From Micrasema longulum (taxonomy: Eukaryota > Arthropoda > Insecta > Trichoptera > Brachycentridae): a DNA stretch of 64,000 nt. The stretch is taken from assembly GCA_022494885.1 (NCBI GenBank), contig JAGVSM010001196.1:1-64000 (forward strand). The letters are read 5' to 3'. Below the pieces are notes generated by a model. The model did no database searches and had not been told where the DNA came from. It worked only from the letters and a program-made list of their open reading frames with translations. This document shows, one piece after another, positions 35,461-46,920 of this stretch (its first letter is position 1; each line of letters begins with the position of its first letter). The translations under genes and the position numbers were made by a program.

Positions 35461-36455
35461 GAAAAAAATATAATACCATTTATTATATACTTAAATTATT
35501 GTATCCAACGGAGCTTCTGTTGAACCCAATATACGGTGACGTGAATCAAAAGGGTCTATTTTTTTTGTACGATCTCTTCCAGATTTTGCTTTTATTTACT
35601 TTCGTCGTATCTTACTGCTCCGGGAATTGACGCTGGGAGGATTAATAATAATAATATAAAAACTCAAAATGTCAATAAGTCAAAATGTTTTGACCTTTTT
35701 ACCATAAATCATTTTATTAATCTATGAACGCCGTTTTTAATTTTTAGAGTGGCGAATGAAAGGTTCCACCTTATTATTTATAACACTTGGGAAGGGGACA
35801 TGGGTTCTAAGAAGATTTATCCAAGTAAATATTTTGATGTAATATTTTTTTGGACTTGATTTTTAAGGGGTGGAAATAAATTACGATGTTTTTTTACCAC
35901 TGATATAAATTAAAATCAATGACAAATACAAACTAAGTTAATTATTGTACTATTAATTTTTTTGTGCTAATGGTTAGTTTTTTAACCCTTCGTCGAAAAA
36001 TTCACATATTCTGAAAAAAATATTTTATAATGAATATTATTTTAACAGTTAAAAATTTCTTGTATGCTTTTGAGCTGATAGTGCATCAATTAATATATAT
36101 ATATATATATTGTATAAGGTAAAACATAACATCAAAAAAATATTTCATTTCAAGACTCACGTGACGACAGAATTAATTGACGTCGTGATATTGAAACGAA
36201 CTTTTTTATACTTATTATCAACTTATGGATCTATTGGAAAATCAAATTATCTTTCGGAAAAGTATTATCATTATTTTATAAAATCTTAACATGTACATTG
36301 ACTTTTAATCGACTTAAACAATTACCCGAAACAACATAATTAACACTTGTAATCAATTGCATTGTTCAGTATTCGATGACGTTAGTATAATGTAAAATGA
36401 CCGTTTAAAATAATTGCCCATTAATTTATTTTTGTACGAAATTGTACAAATAACG
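35461..36455. other. no recognisable feature
   Basis: AT-rich. It includes a short (AT)n run near 36096. Confidence 0.45.
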
Positions 36456-36660
36456 AATTAAAAACTACAGGAGCGCATCTGTAAAAATATTTTTACTCTA
36501 AATTTAATTAAAAAAATATTCGTATAGTCAATATAAACACATATTCAAATGCAAATAAAATATCATCTATATTATCTATTTTTTCATTTTAACGTTTCCT
36601 ATTATGTAAAAAAACACCAAAGTGAACAATAATGGAGAGTGACGTCGAAATGATTTAAAA
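36456..36660 (+). repeat. direct repeat, copy 2
   Basis: Partner of 32462-32676, same orientation, about 4.0 kb away; the sequences beyond both ends differ. Confidence 0.8.
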
Positions 36661-36899
36661 AATATTATTTGATTGAAGAAAAACTATTAGTTAATAGTTT
36701 ATCGGGACAATTACTGTTTAATATTTTATAATGTAAAAACAATATTTAAAAAAAAAGACTTTTAAAAAAATAGGAAACAAAATAAAAACTATTTTTTTTG
36801 CATAAATAAAACACAGTTTTCAAATAAATGGAAGAATTGTTAAAATAGTTTTTTAATTTCTTATTGAAATATTTTGTTAGCCTATTTAACTAATCGCGC

Positions 36900-37250
36900 T
36901 GTTTTTTTACACTAATATTTCATAGTCCCTGGACTGGCACCTGAAACTACATAGATGTAGAGCTTCGTAAGCAACTTGCCACGACATATGTATGGATAAT
37001 ATTGATGCACGGCCTTCGAGATATGGTGTTACAAAAGAATATTAGAAATTTCCTGGTGAGACCACATCGCTGATGACGAGGATCTCAGTAGAATTAAAGA
37101 AGGCAGGCATCCAACTAAAACCATCTCAGAGAGGCGTGCCCAATGGATCGGCCAAATTTTGCGCCACGAGGGTCTTCTGCATGATATAATAAAGGGAATG
37201 GCTGAAGGGACGAATCCCAGAGGGCGGGAGTATTTAGAATAAACGTGCGA
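36900..37250 (+). mobile_element. SINE scrap followed by RTE-like fragment
   Basis: ATTTCATAGTCCCTGGACTG (SINE family 1) is followed from about 37015 by a frame reading ISWXDH-type IADDEDLSRIKEGRHPTKTI, SERRAQWIGQILRHEGLLHD and IIKGMAEGTNPRG. This is the post-RT region of an RTE-type element (RR-x-x-WIGHILRH-x-x-LL). It stops against the MITE at 37255. Confidence 0.7.
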
Positions 37251-37254
37251 GGAC

Positions 37255-37491
37255 CTGTGCCCCGATTATAATGCGAAGTTAACATTTATCTTCAATTTCA
37301 TCTACAAAGTAAAATTAAGTTTTCTGCATGAAAAGCAGAATATGCTTACATTTTTTTCTTCTGAACATATTCAATTATAGGTTTCCGACGACGATACATT
37401 AAATGATCATGCAAATATACTCATTTTTTTACACAAATATCGGTTTTTCTTTATTGACAGTCGAAGATAACTCTTTGTAATTGGGGCCCTG
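37255..37491. mobile_element. MITE family B, second copy
   Basis: The termini are CTGTGCCCCGATTATAATGC and, on the other strand, CAGGGCCCCAATTACAAAGA. The body matches 3871-4120 (TTAACATTTATCTTCAATTT, AAATTAAGTTTTCTGCATGA, AAATATACTCATTTTTTTAC). Confidence 0.72.
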
Positions 37492-38690
37492 AACTACGAC
37501 TCAATTCGACGACGAAATTGAAAACTTGATGCTTTAACTATTTGTGTAATAATTGATTGAACGTATTTTTATTTTATTTTATTTATCTTACTAACAGAAA
37601 ATATTCCCCTTTACGTATAATGATGCTTTAAGAGTAGCAATTCTGGTTCTAATCATAGAATTGTATTTTTCTTCCGCCTCAAAACAGACAATTCGATATT
37701 TTTAAATAATGCCTTGAACCATTTAAAGCGCAGGAAAATATAGTGAGTACTAATTTTTACCAGACCACAAGAATCTTGTCCGTCATTTTTTTTCAAAAAT
37801 GATTTCTGGGATAGGTATCAAAAAATATTTTAACCCTGCGATTCCTAGAACACGAATATATCGTTATTCCCATTCTTAAACAAATTTTATTAAGTACCGA
37901 ATGAAAATATAATTTTCATATAAGATTGCAATAATCAGTATTGTTTCAAAAAACGTATTAAATAAAATAAAAAAATTAAATGGCTAGACATAATGCGTCG
38001 ATTCAACCATTTAGAGACATCTGTGAAATCTTTATGAAACTACATGTAGTGTGTTCGTGCTGGTCAACACCAAACAGATGGCCAAGTAATTTATTGTTGT
38101 ATTATAACACTAGTTCGCTCACGTGGTTATAGGGAGAAATTTTTTGGTAATGAATTAATTGTGTCGTTGTTTATCAATAAGAATTTTCCCTGTGGAATGA
38201 TATATTTTATCGAGATTGAAAGTAGTTTGCTCTTCCAACTATCGCTATGAAAGAAATGCGATAATCCGCTGGTCTATGGTGACGTAGAATCGTTATTCGT
38301 TACAAATATAAATAAAAAAACTACAAAACCAAGCAAAACCAAACGAATCACAGGGAAACCTGTTCTAAGGAGGACTGTATAATATTCCATTTTTTATTTA
38401 CGTATTTCACGTGTCACCCAAATATATTTTTTATTTCTTTTAACCAATTTTCATCAGCTGGGTTTTTATTTATTTTTGAAAATATTATTGGTTATGTCTA
38501 GAGCCCGGATTATGTGCAACATTAAAAGGCTGAAACATGCATATAAATATGGAAAAGGCTTTAAACATGAAAGTAAAGTTTAAAAATATGTAACATAAAA
38601 TATTTTAAAAACTACGGTTATTGCTTAGATATTAGGGAAAATTAAAACAATCATTGTTTTATCAACAATGTTTTGAATGCGTTCAAATGA
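37492..38690. other. no recognisable feature
   Basis: No exon, RNA gene or repeat is supported. Confidence 0.4.
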
Positions 38691-38734
38691 TTGTAGATAG
38701 GGTGGATTTCCTCCCTAAAGAATTATTAAGATCT

Positions 38735-38930
38735 AAATTTGTTGCGAGAGAGAGAGAGAAAACATTTTTGAGAAGGGAATATGGAAGTCCATGCATTTAC
38801 AGGGCTTATGACCTGAGTGCAAAGTGGCCACTTAAACCAGCCAATGACATGTCATAAAACCTGTAAATGCCTTGACTTTTATATTTTCTTCTCAAAAATG
38901 TTTTCCCTTTCAACAAAATTAAATCATTGT
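38735..38930. mobile_element. foldback family E, short hairpin copy
   Basis: Facing arms: ACATTTTTGAGAAGGGAATA, TGCATTTACAGGGCTTATGA, then AACCAGCCAATGACATGTCA, AAACCTGTAAATGCCTTGAC and TTCTCAAAAATGTTTTCCC. Confidence 0.7.
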
Positions 38931-38939
38931 TTTTAATAA

Positions 38940-39175
38940 CATTGTTGAGGAGTCGACGAGGTGTGAAGAATACCTCGTCCTAGGGAGGGAAAATTTAGAG
39001 TGGACTGTATTGGTGGGGAAAGAAGGTTGCGCAACTCCACTAACCTGCTGATGATGAAGCGTGGCGTGTGCTGGAACCTGGCTGGTGAAGTTGGCGGTCG
39101 TGAGACGCTGGAACAACTTGTATGGAGCTGGCGCACTATGGAAAATGGTAGAACAACGGCATATCATAAGTGATT
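38940..39175. other. unidentified GC-rich block
   Basis: It is richer in G and C than its surroundings, with open frames on the minus strand (for example TTANFTSQVPAHATLHHQQV). No domain is recognised. It lies directly against a foldback copy, so it may be mobile DNA. Confidence 0.25.
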
Positions 39176-39727
39176 TTTACCAAAGTTTCTACTGATACAT
39201 TTCAATATATTTTTTAAATAGTTATATAGTCAAACTATAAAAAAATGTTAGAATTTTAAATTAAGTATATATTAAATATATTTTCACTTCATCACTTTAA
39301 AGGTTGATTTCTTATTGAACTTTGGAGAAATAGATATAAAGTATAATACATATCTAAAAAGTTTATTCCTTAAACATTATAAGACAACTATAACATTTTT
39401 TTTTCTTTATATAAACATTGAAATAATTATAAAATAAATAACATGAAAAAAATAAGTTCATCGAGATTTTTGACAGTCACCCACGTCTTTCCACGTTTTC
39501 GAATTTTTTATTGTTTTGTAGTATAGGTATTTATAAAAAAACATTTATAAAAATTAGCTGCTAAAATTTGCTTTTCACGAAGTTATTGCGTAGAATGTGA
39601 TAAAGGTCAGAAAACCAAAAACCGCTATATATGGCGGTTTCAAATATATGACTCAAATGTAAGCATGTTTTTCTTTGATATTGATTTATGTTATGAGCTA
39701 TGTAGGGTTAATAATATGTATGTATAA

Positions 39728-39830
39728 CTGATCATCTTGCCTTCAGGTAATAAAATTATCAAGATACACTTTGTGTGCCAATGCAGTGTCATATGCACCA
39801 TTGGTTGCGAATAAGGGAAAGTAGTAGTAT
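39728..39830 (+). repeat. SINE family 1, 3' body
   Basis: CTGATCATCTTGCCTTCAGG and GTGCCAATGCAGTGTCATAT match the reference SINE. The tail has decayed to AGTAGTAGTATG. Confidence 0.55.
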
Positions 39831-40384
39831 GTCCATATGTTTCTAATATTGAGTTTTGTGTTAGTTAATTAATTAAAATTTACCTTACATTATTTTTTTT
39901 CGATTATTATTATAATATAATGTTTAAACCACTTTAAACTCTAAATAATGTGGAAATATTTCTTTGCAGACTTTCAAGTGCCGTTTTTCTATTTTAATAA
40001 ATAGACGATAAATGTTCAATAACCCATTGATATTATAATCATAAGTTTGTAGGTATACATATTATAATCAAATGAACACCATTTTTTATGTTTTCAATAT
40101 ATTTTTTTATATTTTATTGTGTGAAAATAAAAATACCATATTAAAATTTATTTCATTTCAAGCCTTTAAGACTATTTTATATTGGTGTATTTATTTAAAA
40201 AAACATACCTCTAAAAATAAAAGAGTTATTGACTTTTGATCCGAAACCGACCTTTATTTTTCATAGTGTGGCGGTCTAAATGAGCGCTGGCATCGCTCGC
40301 TTCATGAAATATTTGTTAAGCACTTCACTTGGTTGATGTTCGATAATTACTGCAATTTTTAATGTTGTTACCGGCACTTACACG

Positions 40385-40830
40385 TAGAATTTTTGTTGCG
40401 TGGAGTGCGCTAGGAAATGGGAAGGACGGGTAGGTAGATATGGATTTGGTTGCGAGTTGGTCCTAACAAATATCAATGTGTTTTTCTAAATTTTCTGTAG
40501 TGCCTTCATACTGTTAAATGTGGTGCCTGCTGTTTCTAGCCGTACTCCCAGTTCTTTTTGAAAGCTGCCATTTTCCGTAACATAAACTCCTAGGTATTTG
40601 AACCTCTCGACCTATTCTATGACTTGGTTTGACAGAGTCAGGGGATTTTGGGCATCAAGGCATGAAGTGTTACACAATACAAGGGTTTTTGATGTATTGA
40701 TTTTTAAACCCATGCCTTTGGGCTTAAAAATTTGCCTTTGTCCAAACCTATTTAGGCTATTTACAATATCCTGAAGACCCGTGACTGAATCATCAATCTA
40801 CAGAGATAGCGTCTTATTACTCTGAGCCTA
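40385..40830 (-). mobile_element. RTE/CR1-like reverse transcriptase fragment
   Basis: The minus strand reads SVTGLQDIVNSLNRFGQ, KGMGLKINTSKTLVL, QNPLTLSNQVIE, stop, VERFKYLGVYVTENGSFQK and ELGVRLETAGTTFNSM. This is the end of the palm and the thumb of an endonuclease-reverse transcriptase. It has stops. Confidence 0.8.
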
Positions 40831-40980
40831 CAACTATTATGATCTGTAAAAATATTGCACATTTGTCCCATTAGCAGGTTTTCAGTAAAATATTCTAGAA
40901 CCTGTATATATAATACTAAAAATATGTAAACATGCAATTGCATATAATCCGGCCTCTAGTTATCAGTTGTCAGAAGTTTA

Positions 40981-40984
<4 letters not shown>

Positions 40985-41020
<36 letters not shown>
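40985..41020. repeat. (TA)n microsatellite
   Basis: About 18 TA units lying between two reverse-transcriptase fragments. Confidence 0.9.
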
Positions 41021-41022
<2 letters not shown>

Positions 41023-41044
41023 AATTATATAAAACAAAATCTTT

Positions 41045-41925
41045 CGGAGGCTGCTGCGTCCGTTCTCAGATTTCAATATAAGTTATAAAATCGAACCACC
41101 TTATACCTAATATTTTCTTCAAGCAGTAACTTTCGAAACTCAGAAATTTGGTGTTTTGAGCTTTGAGAATGTGTAAAATTCGCACCCATATAAGAGTACT
41201 GGCATAATACAATAGTCGAATAATCGGCATTTCGATTTGACCTAATAAAAACAAGAGTTCCAGACAACACGCATCATGTTAAAAATTGCTCCAGGAATTC
41301 CCAGGCGGGTCGCGAACTCTTTGTGCAAGCTTCCATCCTTAGTTATGTGAACTTCCAAGTATTTAAAGTTGTAAACTTTCTTGATCCTCTGTCCATTATT
41401 TTAGAGAGGCTGATCAGGGTCAGGACAGGATTTGTTGCACACAATCTGAGTCTTTTTGGTAGAGATTATTAGTAAGAAGAACCGCATCGTCTGCATACTC
41501 CGAGACACGCAACTTAAAGGAGAAGTTCACTTCCTTACCTCGATCAGGCGGTATTGATTTGCATAAGATAAAATCCATCAGTATGACGAATAAGAACGGT
41601 GCAAGGATGCAGCCTTGCCTCACTCCAGTGGAGACCTCAAACCAATCATTCAAAGAGCTGCCGATTCTCACCCGACAAGTGTTGTCCATGTGAAGCGTTT
41701 TTATAATAGCAATAATCTGGGAGCAATACCATACGCATTGAAAATTTTCCAAAAAAATGGTCGATGCGAACCATCAAATACTTTATCGTAGTCATTGAAG
41801 CAACACAACAAGCAGGTGACGTATTTAACTATCTTTTTATTACAAATAAAAAATATAAAAAGATAATAAAAAAATTCACAGGTAATGATTTTAATATAAT
41901 TAACCAATATAATACCTCCCAATAA
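41045..41925 (-). mobile_element. RTE/CR1-like reverse transcriptase fragment with YADD box
   Basis: In transcript order: DYDKVFDGSHRPFFWKI and NAYGIAP (palm A region), IIAIIKTLHMDNTCRVRIG, STGVRQGCILAPFLFVILMD, then RVSEYADDAVLL, the catalytic YADD box. After frame changes come thumb-region pieces (LGIPGAIFNM, CQYSYMGANF, SENGRSSL). Palm motifs are recognisable, but at least two frameshifts make it inactive. Confidence 0.85.
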
Positions 41926-42169
41926 TGACTTGATTTTTTATTTATGATTTAAGCAGTAAGATAGATTTTCTGGTACAGCAAGAATTAAGTTTCAGTCAAG
42001 GGCAGACATATGTGGTACAGCGTTGCAGAGCGGGATTAAAATTCATACTTCCAGTGCAGTTGTAATCGTACTTCATCATAACATTGTTGACCATTGTGCA
42101 TAAATAGTAGGACCTAGAATTAAAATGAAAGTTCATAAGACAAATAATTTATTTATTATAAGCTTAGAG

Positions 42170-42470
42170 TAATAATACGACACTGGCTAGAGTCGCCCGT
42201 ATGGAGAAAGACCATTCTTTTTATTCATTTTTAAAATTTTATTTATTTATTTTTGAAATCAACGTAGTCATAATAATAAACAATAGATAAAGAATAACAA
42301 CAAATGACAAGACCAATTATGGGTTTCATATAGGAACAAAAATATAAAAAAACAAAACGTACAGTTCGCTAGGGGTAAAAGGAAGTAGGATGGAATAATA
42401 AGGAAGGAAGAGAAGAAGAAATAGTAAGTAAATATAAAACAATTAAAAAAAAAAAAGAAATTAAATGTAC
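42170..42470 (-). mobile_element. possible non-LTR 3' UTR
   Basis: A tail-like AATAAATAAATAAAATTTTAA on the minus strand at about 42235-42260, followed upstream by noncoding sequence and a microsatellite, as in the jockey-like element near 57.2 kb. Weak. Confidence 0.35.
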
Positions 42471-42479
42471 ACATACAAA

Positions 42480-42487
42480 ATACATCC

Positions 42488-42542
<55 letters not shown>

Positions 42543-42660
42543 CATACATACATATACACACATGAACATGCATATATATATATAGACATACACATACATA
42601 CAAACATAAACATATACGCATACACTAATGCACATACGTACACGTAAACATATATAATAA
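42480..42660. repeat. TATACA/TA microsatellite
   Basis: Long TATATA and ACATACA runs produce open frames on both strands that are not genes. Confidence 0.92.
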
Positions 42661-42889
42661 AATAATGAAAACCAATAAGTAAAACGATAAAAAAAAATAA
42701 CCAAAAATTTTGCTTTTGTGACGTCTCTATCGTAAATTTGATATATTTGTCAAAACAGTATTTTCTTAAATTAAACTAAAAACCTAACAAAAATTTGGAA
42801 CGCTTTTGTTCTATGCAATAGAACAAAAGGACTTCTTTAGTAAATTCTTACTCTTATATGGCACATTATCCGGCTGAACCAATCAACCT

Positions 42890-43130
42890 ACTAGGCAACG
42901 CCTGGATGAATCTCACCCAAATGATAAAGGTTTCAGCTCTTTCACTCCATACAAGTTAACGGATGGAAGAGTTGTGGAAATGTGGATGTTTAAACATGAA
43001 TGGTGAATGTTACACAATGTGTAAAGTGGCCACTGAAACTAGTTAATTATAGGTCATAAGCCATGTTAATGCTTAGGCTTCCATATTCCCCTCTCAAAAA
43101 TGTTTTCCCTCTCTGTTGCAACAAATTTAC
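42890..43130. mobile_element. foldback family E copy
   Basis: GGCAACGCCTGGATGAATCT, AAAGGTTTCAGCTCTTTCAC, GTGAATGTTACACAATGTGT and GTAAAGTGGCCACTGAAACT, then AGGCTTCCATATTCCCCTCT. Confidence 0.65.
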
Positions 43131-43284
43131 AACCTAAATTTTACCATTTTACGCAGTAGCGTAATATTTTTTTGAATTCCGCAAAATTTTAAATGCAATT
43201 ATCTCAGCTTGCTAATTAGTTGGATGCATGATTTCTGCGTGACATGGTCCAATTTAAATTATTTACGGGTTTGATTTCCTATTT

Positions 43285-43375
43285 TAGATTATTGATCAAT
43301 AATCTTGCCTTCGTGTAACAGATAATCGAGTGCGATTGGTGTTAAAATGAAATGCACTTCGCAGGCTTTGTCCAA
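43285..43375 (+). repeat. SINE family 1, short body fragment
   Basis: ATCTTGCCTTCGTGTAACAG and GTGCGATTGGTGTTAAAATG match the SINE body. Confidence 0.5.
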
Positions 43376-43647
43376 GCATTCATTGAAACGTCTTCAAGAT
43401 ATCTCAAATATTTGGAACTTTTAAAAAATGTTCATAACTTAAAAATAATCAAAGAAAATACATGAAGAAAGTGGTAAACGATTGCTAAAACTTATGAAAA
43501 TCCCGATCATTAGCAATAGCATTTCACAAGCAAAGCTCATATATTTAGCATGTCAATGAAAAAGTGAAAATAGCAATAATTGCCATCAGATATTTTTAAC
43601 AAATTTTTTAAACTTCTATTTTGGTTTTCCAATCATCTTTAATCACT

Positions 43648-43841
43648 TCAAGAGACTAACTTGCAAGCGGTGTTGGGTAAAGGAAATCTTCCCGCTGTAG
43701 TACAGACTATGGGAGTAGGAGGAGTGCCAGCGGGACACCCTGATGTGGCGTCCACTGCACAAAAAGAACTTCCAGACATCGCTAGGGAATTGCACTTTTG
43801 TCCAGCTGGGCAAGATACTGAAGGAGCGGTTGGCACGTTAT
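43648..43841 (-). CDS. cysteine-rich secreted (peritrophin-like) protein, last exon
   Basis: This exon starts after a strong TTTCTTTTTCAG acceptor in phase 1 and encodes DNVPTAPSVSCPAGQKC, SGSSFCAVDATSGCPAG, then IVCTTAGRF and a C-terminal NTACKLVS before a TGA stop. CPAGQKC is the counterpart of CASGTYC in the middle exon, completing the second cysteine module, and two further cysteines follow. The spliced three-exon product is 151 residues with 18 cysteines, before the missing signal exon is added. No membrane segment or GPI signal is seen, so a small secreted protein is likely. The 2.9-kb intron before it holds a MITE interrupted by a retroelement tail, a SINE and a jockey-like fragment. 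Confidence 0.82.
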
Positions 43842-43947
43842 CTGAAAAAGAAAGATGTAAGTAAAAAGGCAATTTTAAATTTCATCATGAATCTCTTGGA
43901 CTGTTTATTATTTACGAGAAGAACATTTGCCATATTCGCATGCAGAA

Positions 43948-44243
43948 CCAATGAGGAAGTTCAATGTTTTTTTATATTTTCTTATTTGTTAGTGGACTAT
44001 ATAACTCAGGCAAAAACAGTTTATTCAAATTTTCTTTATCGTATTATCAGCGCTATGATTTTTTAAGGTTTTGTAATTTTGAAATAACTTCGCTTGTGAC
44101 GTCTAAAATTTCCCCTTCTTCTCGATGAACTCTACCGATTGGTCAGTTGACGTACCGTAAACCGGAAATCTATCGGAATTCCTTTATCGTTGGTTGGTGA
44201 ACTTCTGACGTCACGCAAAGTAATTTTTACAATTCCTCTTTCT
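43948..44243. mobile_element. MITE family D, left part of an interrupted copy
   Basis: It runs from AATGAGGAAGTTCAATG through TTGTGACGTCTAAAATTTCC, ACCGTAAACCGGAAATCTAT and GACGTCACGCAAAG. The remainder continues at 44655 after an inserted retroelement tail. It lies in the last intron of the cysteine-rich gene. Confidence 0.72.
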
Positions 44244-44654
44244 TCTCTAACTCATAGTGTCCATGCCGCTCGACTGTGGAATCACCTCCCATCCACCATC
44301 AAAGATGTTGCTATAGTATCTCTGTTTGAATCACGTCTGAAGAAACATCTCCCTTTTCTTCCTTAATCTCTTCTCCTTTCCTCTTTCCTTTTTTTTCCCT
44401 TTTCCCACTGAGTAATGGTATTAATTTAATGTAATTTACACAAAAATACATTTATTAATTATATTTTTATATACCTTTAGCTTTTTTTATCTTTATTTTC
44501 TATTGAATATGTTTCAACTTGAATATGCTTTAATTATAAAAAAAAAACTTTTATTTTATTGGTTGGTTGGAAAAAAATTCCATTTGGCAATAAGCCTGCC
44601 AATGAATAGTTAACATTATGTACAAAAAGTTAAACAAATAAATAAGTTTTTATT
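44244..44654 (+). mobile_element. non-LTR retrotransposon tail inserted in the MITE
   Basis: The plus strand reads HSVHAARLWNHLPSTIKDVA, IVSLFESRLKKHLPFLP and a stop. This is the WN-LP-x-x-I...LF-x-x-LK-x-x-L terminus of CR1/L2- or RTE-type reverse transcriptases. A 3' UTR with GGCAATAAGCCTGCCAATG follows. Confidence 0.75.
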
Positions 44655-44795
44655 AAAATCATGTGTCTTATTTTTTTCATACATTTTCAAGAAACTTCAC
44701 CGTACAATTTAATACTTAAATTTTTGCCGTGCGTAAGAATACATTTTTTGTCCAATTTTCCGTAGGGCTAAACTTTCTCAAAACTGTGAAAATGT
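44655..44795. mobile_element. MITE family D, right part of the interrupted copy
   Basis: ACATTTTCAAGAAACTTCAC, CGTACAATTTAATACTT and TTTTCCGTAGGGCTAAACTT continue the order of the intact copy at 26716. Confidence 0.72.
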
Positions 44796-44992
44796 ACTTA
44801 AAATACAACTTATTAAAAATTATATCTACCTATTTTATATATTAGTTAGTATGTATGAAAGAAATAATATAGCATCAATGTTAGTTCCATTGTCAAAATG
44901 TTCGGGAGGGACAAAAAACCTTGCGATTTCGTAAAACAAAAAGATAAAAAATAAATTTAAATGCAGTTTATTCTATGTTGTTGATTTATATT

Positions 44993-45165
44993 ATGGCGGC
45001 CTCCGTTGTGTAGTGGTCAAGACGCTTGACTCACACACTATGAAGGTTCCGGGTTCGATCCCCAGTAAGAACACAAAAATCAAATGTGATTTTTCTCAAG
45101 CCTGGGCATTCTGTGATGAAATTCACAACTGTAATTGGGCCTCCTGGCATGTTGTGGTGAAAAAA
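44993..45165 (+). mobile_element. SINE family 2 copy
   Basis: The head GGCGGCCTCCGTTGTGTAGT, GGTCAAGACGCTTGACTCAC and GGTTCCGGGTTCGATCCCC keeps clear A and B boxes. The body CAAATGTGATTTTTCTCAAG, GAAATTCACAACTGTAATTG ends in poly(A). The anticodon arm does not fold into a true tRNA. Confidence 0.7.
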
Positions 45166-45289
45166 AAAAACATTAAAATTACAAAAATTAGAAAATCTAT
45201 TTTTACTATCGTAAGCTAACTAACTAACTAACTTTTACTAACTATTTAGTAGATAGAGTTAGGAAACTAATCAATATCTTTATAACACT

Positions 45290-46255
45290 GCGTAACATAT
45301 TGTCCATTGTAGATACTAAAAGTATATACTATGGTTTGTGCAACTCAGTTTTGGCTTACGGTTGTATTTGTTGGGGAGGAGCTGCCAAGACTATTCTTGA
45401 TCCCTTGGTTAAGGTTCATAAATCAATATTAAGGATAATATTGCGAAAACCGTACAATCATCCGAGTGAAGGCCTTTTCAAATCCTTAGACGTCCTTGGC
45501 TTAAGGCAAATCTACATAAGGAAAGTAATACTTGACATTCACAAAAATAGGAGCACTCAGGTGATTGTGAGTCATGCGCACTAAACCAGGAGTACAGTAA
45601 GAAACGATTTGGTGATTCCAAGAGCACGTACAGCGGTATTCCAAAAATCATTTCGATACGATACCGTGTTTTTGAAATCTGATAAACCATCAGTACTGAA
45701 AAAAAGAATGACAATTTGGTTGACAGACATTGGAAGTAAGGAATCTGAGAATTTATTGAGGATAGTAATCTAAATATTATGCTATCCCATTGAATCATTT
45801 AAAAATTTATTGTATTTTTGCATGTGCATATATATTATGTATGTATGTGTGTATATAAATGTGTATATATGTGTGTATATATGTATGTATGTGTATATGT
45901 ATGTATGTAGTATGTATGCGTGTATGTGTATATATTTGGATATAATTTTATTTTTACATTTAATGTACACTGTACTTTTTTTATTCTTTTGGGCTATAAC
46001 TGTTTTTCTATTTCTTCAATATTATTTTTATTTATAGGAAACATATTCGAAAACCATATTTGCCGCAACAAATCGGTTTCTTAGAACTGGCATTTGCCCA
46101 TATAGGAGCCGATTGCAACATTAGGCATACTAACATTTCTGGCTTGCCAACCCTTCATATACTGAGTCTACTCCTAGTACAAGCAGAATTTGCCTGAGTG
46201 TTTTTTGTGCCATTTTTGTAACAATGTATTTATAAACTAATTGAATAAATAAATA
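45290..46255 (+). mobile_element. jockey-like retrotransposon fragment, thumb to 3' end
   Basis: The 94-codon frame reads LCNSVLAYGCICWGGAAKT, LVKVHKSILRIILRK, SLDVLGLRQIYIRKVIL. After a frameshift it continues RNDLVIPRARTAVFQKSFRY and KSDKPSVLKKRMTIWL to a stop at 45772. A microsatellite at 45830-45945 interrupts the 3' UTR. The copy ends ATTGAATAAATAAATAG near 46255. Confidence 0.8.
45830..45945. repeat. TATG microsatellite
   Basis: TGTATATATGTGTG and TATGTATG runs. Confidence 0.9.
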
Positions 46256-46737
46256 GAGAAATATATTAAGTTGATTGTGACATTTGAACTGGCAGTTATT
46301 CATGGCTTATTCGCTGTATTGCCGTTACGCAAATCGAGTACGTCTCATCCCCTGTATTGAATTTAGGGATATACGTGGTATTGCTTTGCTATTTTAGTAG
46401 GGAGGATTCATTCGTTCCCTGAATTTAATAGAATGCAAGCAATTGGTCAATTTCGAAATTCAAATATACCAATCAATATGGCTTTTTTCATTCAATTAAA
46501 AACACAAAAAAAACGTATTTTGATTGACGCAGCTTATACAGTGTAGTAAATTATTTTTTAAGACGACAGCATCTTTTTGATAAACGTTTCATCTAATTAC
46601 GATGAATGTCCTTTGGGTAATGCGAACAATTAAAGCAATTACCCACAAATTAAAATTTTGTCGACTTCGCGCTTGTTGTCTGTCTATTTAATTATGCCTA
46701 CGTCATTTTGGAAGCAAAAATTAAGAAGACTACGTAC

Positions 46738-46899
46738 CGAAACAAATTCGAAATTCTGTATCACTTATACATGAAAACTGTCCTGTGCACATTCCACAAG
46801 TACACTCAGGAGCTACCGCTACACAATAACTGCCTACAGCAGCGGTGGAACAGTAAGTTCCAGAAGCGCAAGTGTAATTAGTCGGGCTTATTGGAATAT
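46738..46899 (-). CDS. cysteine-rich secreted (peritrophin-like) protein, middle exon (intact copy)
   Basis: This 162-nt exon is phase 1 at both ends: acceptor TTACTTGCAG, donor TCG/GTACGT. It encodes DIPISPTNYTC, GTYCSTAAVGSYC, then CTCGMC, FSCISDTEFRIC. The first half finishes the cysteine module begun at 48.3 kb. The second half (CGMC-FSCIS-T-EF-IC) restarts the same module, mirroring CNKC-IKCIS-T-QYQFC in the previous exon. Introns therefore sit in the middle of each module, which suggests the gene grew by phase-1 exon duplication. Of four copies of this exon in the region it is the only one with acceptor, open frame and donor all intact. The other three lie just upstream in transcript order and are broken. 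Confidence 0.82.
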
Positions 46900-46920
46900 C
46901 TGCAAGTAAACACAAAAACA

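Noticed and set aside
42268..42704. Several 60-117 codon open frames on both strands
   Set aside because: They are produced by the TATACA/TA microsatellite; proteins are repeats of Y, I, H, C and V.
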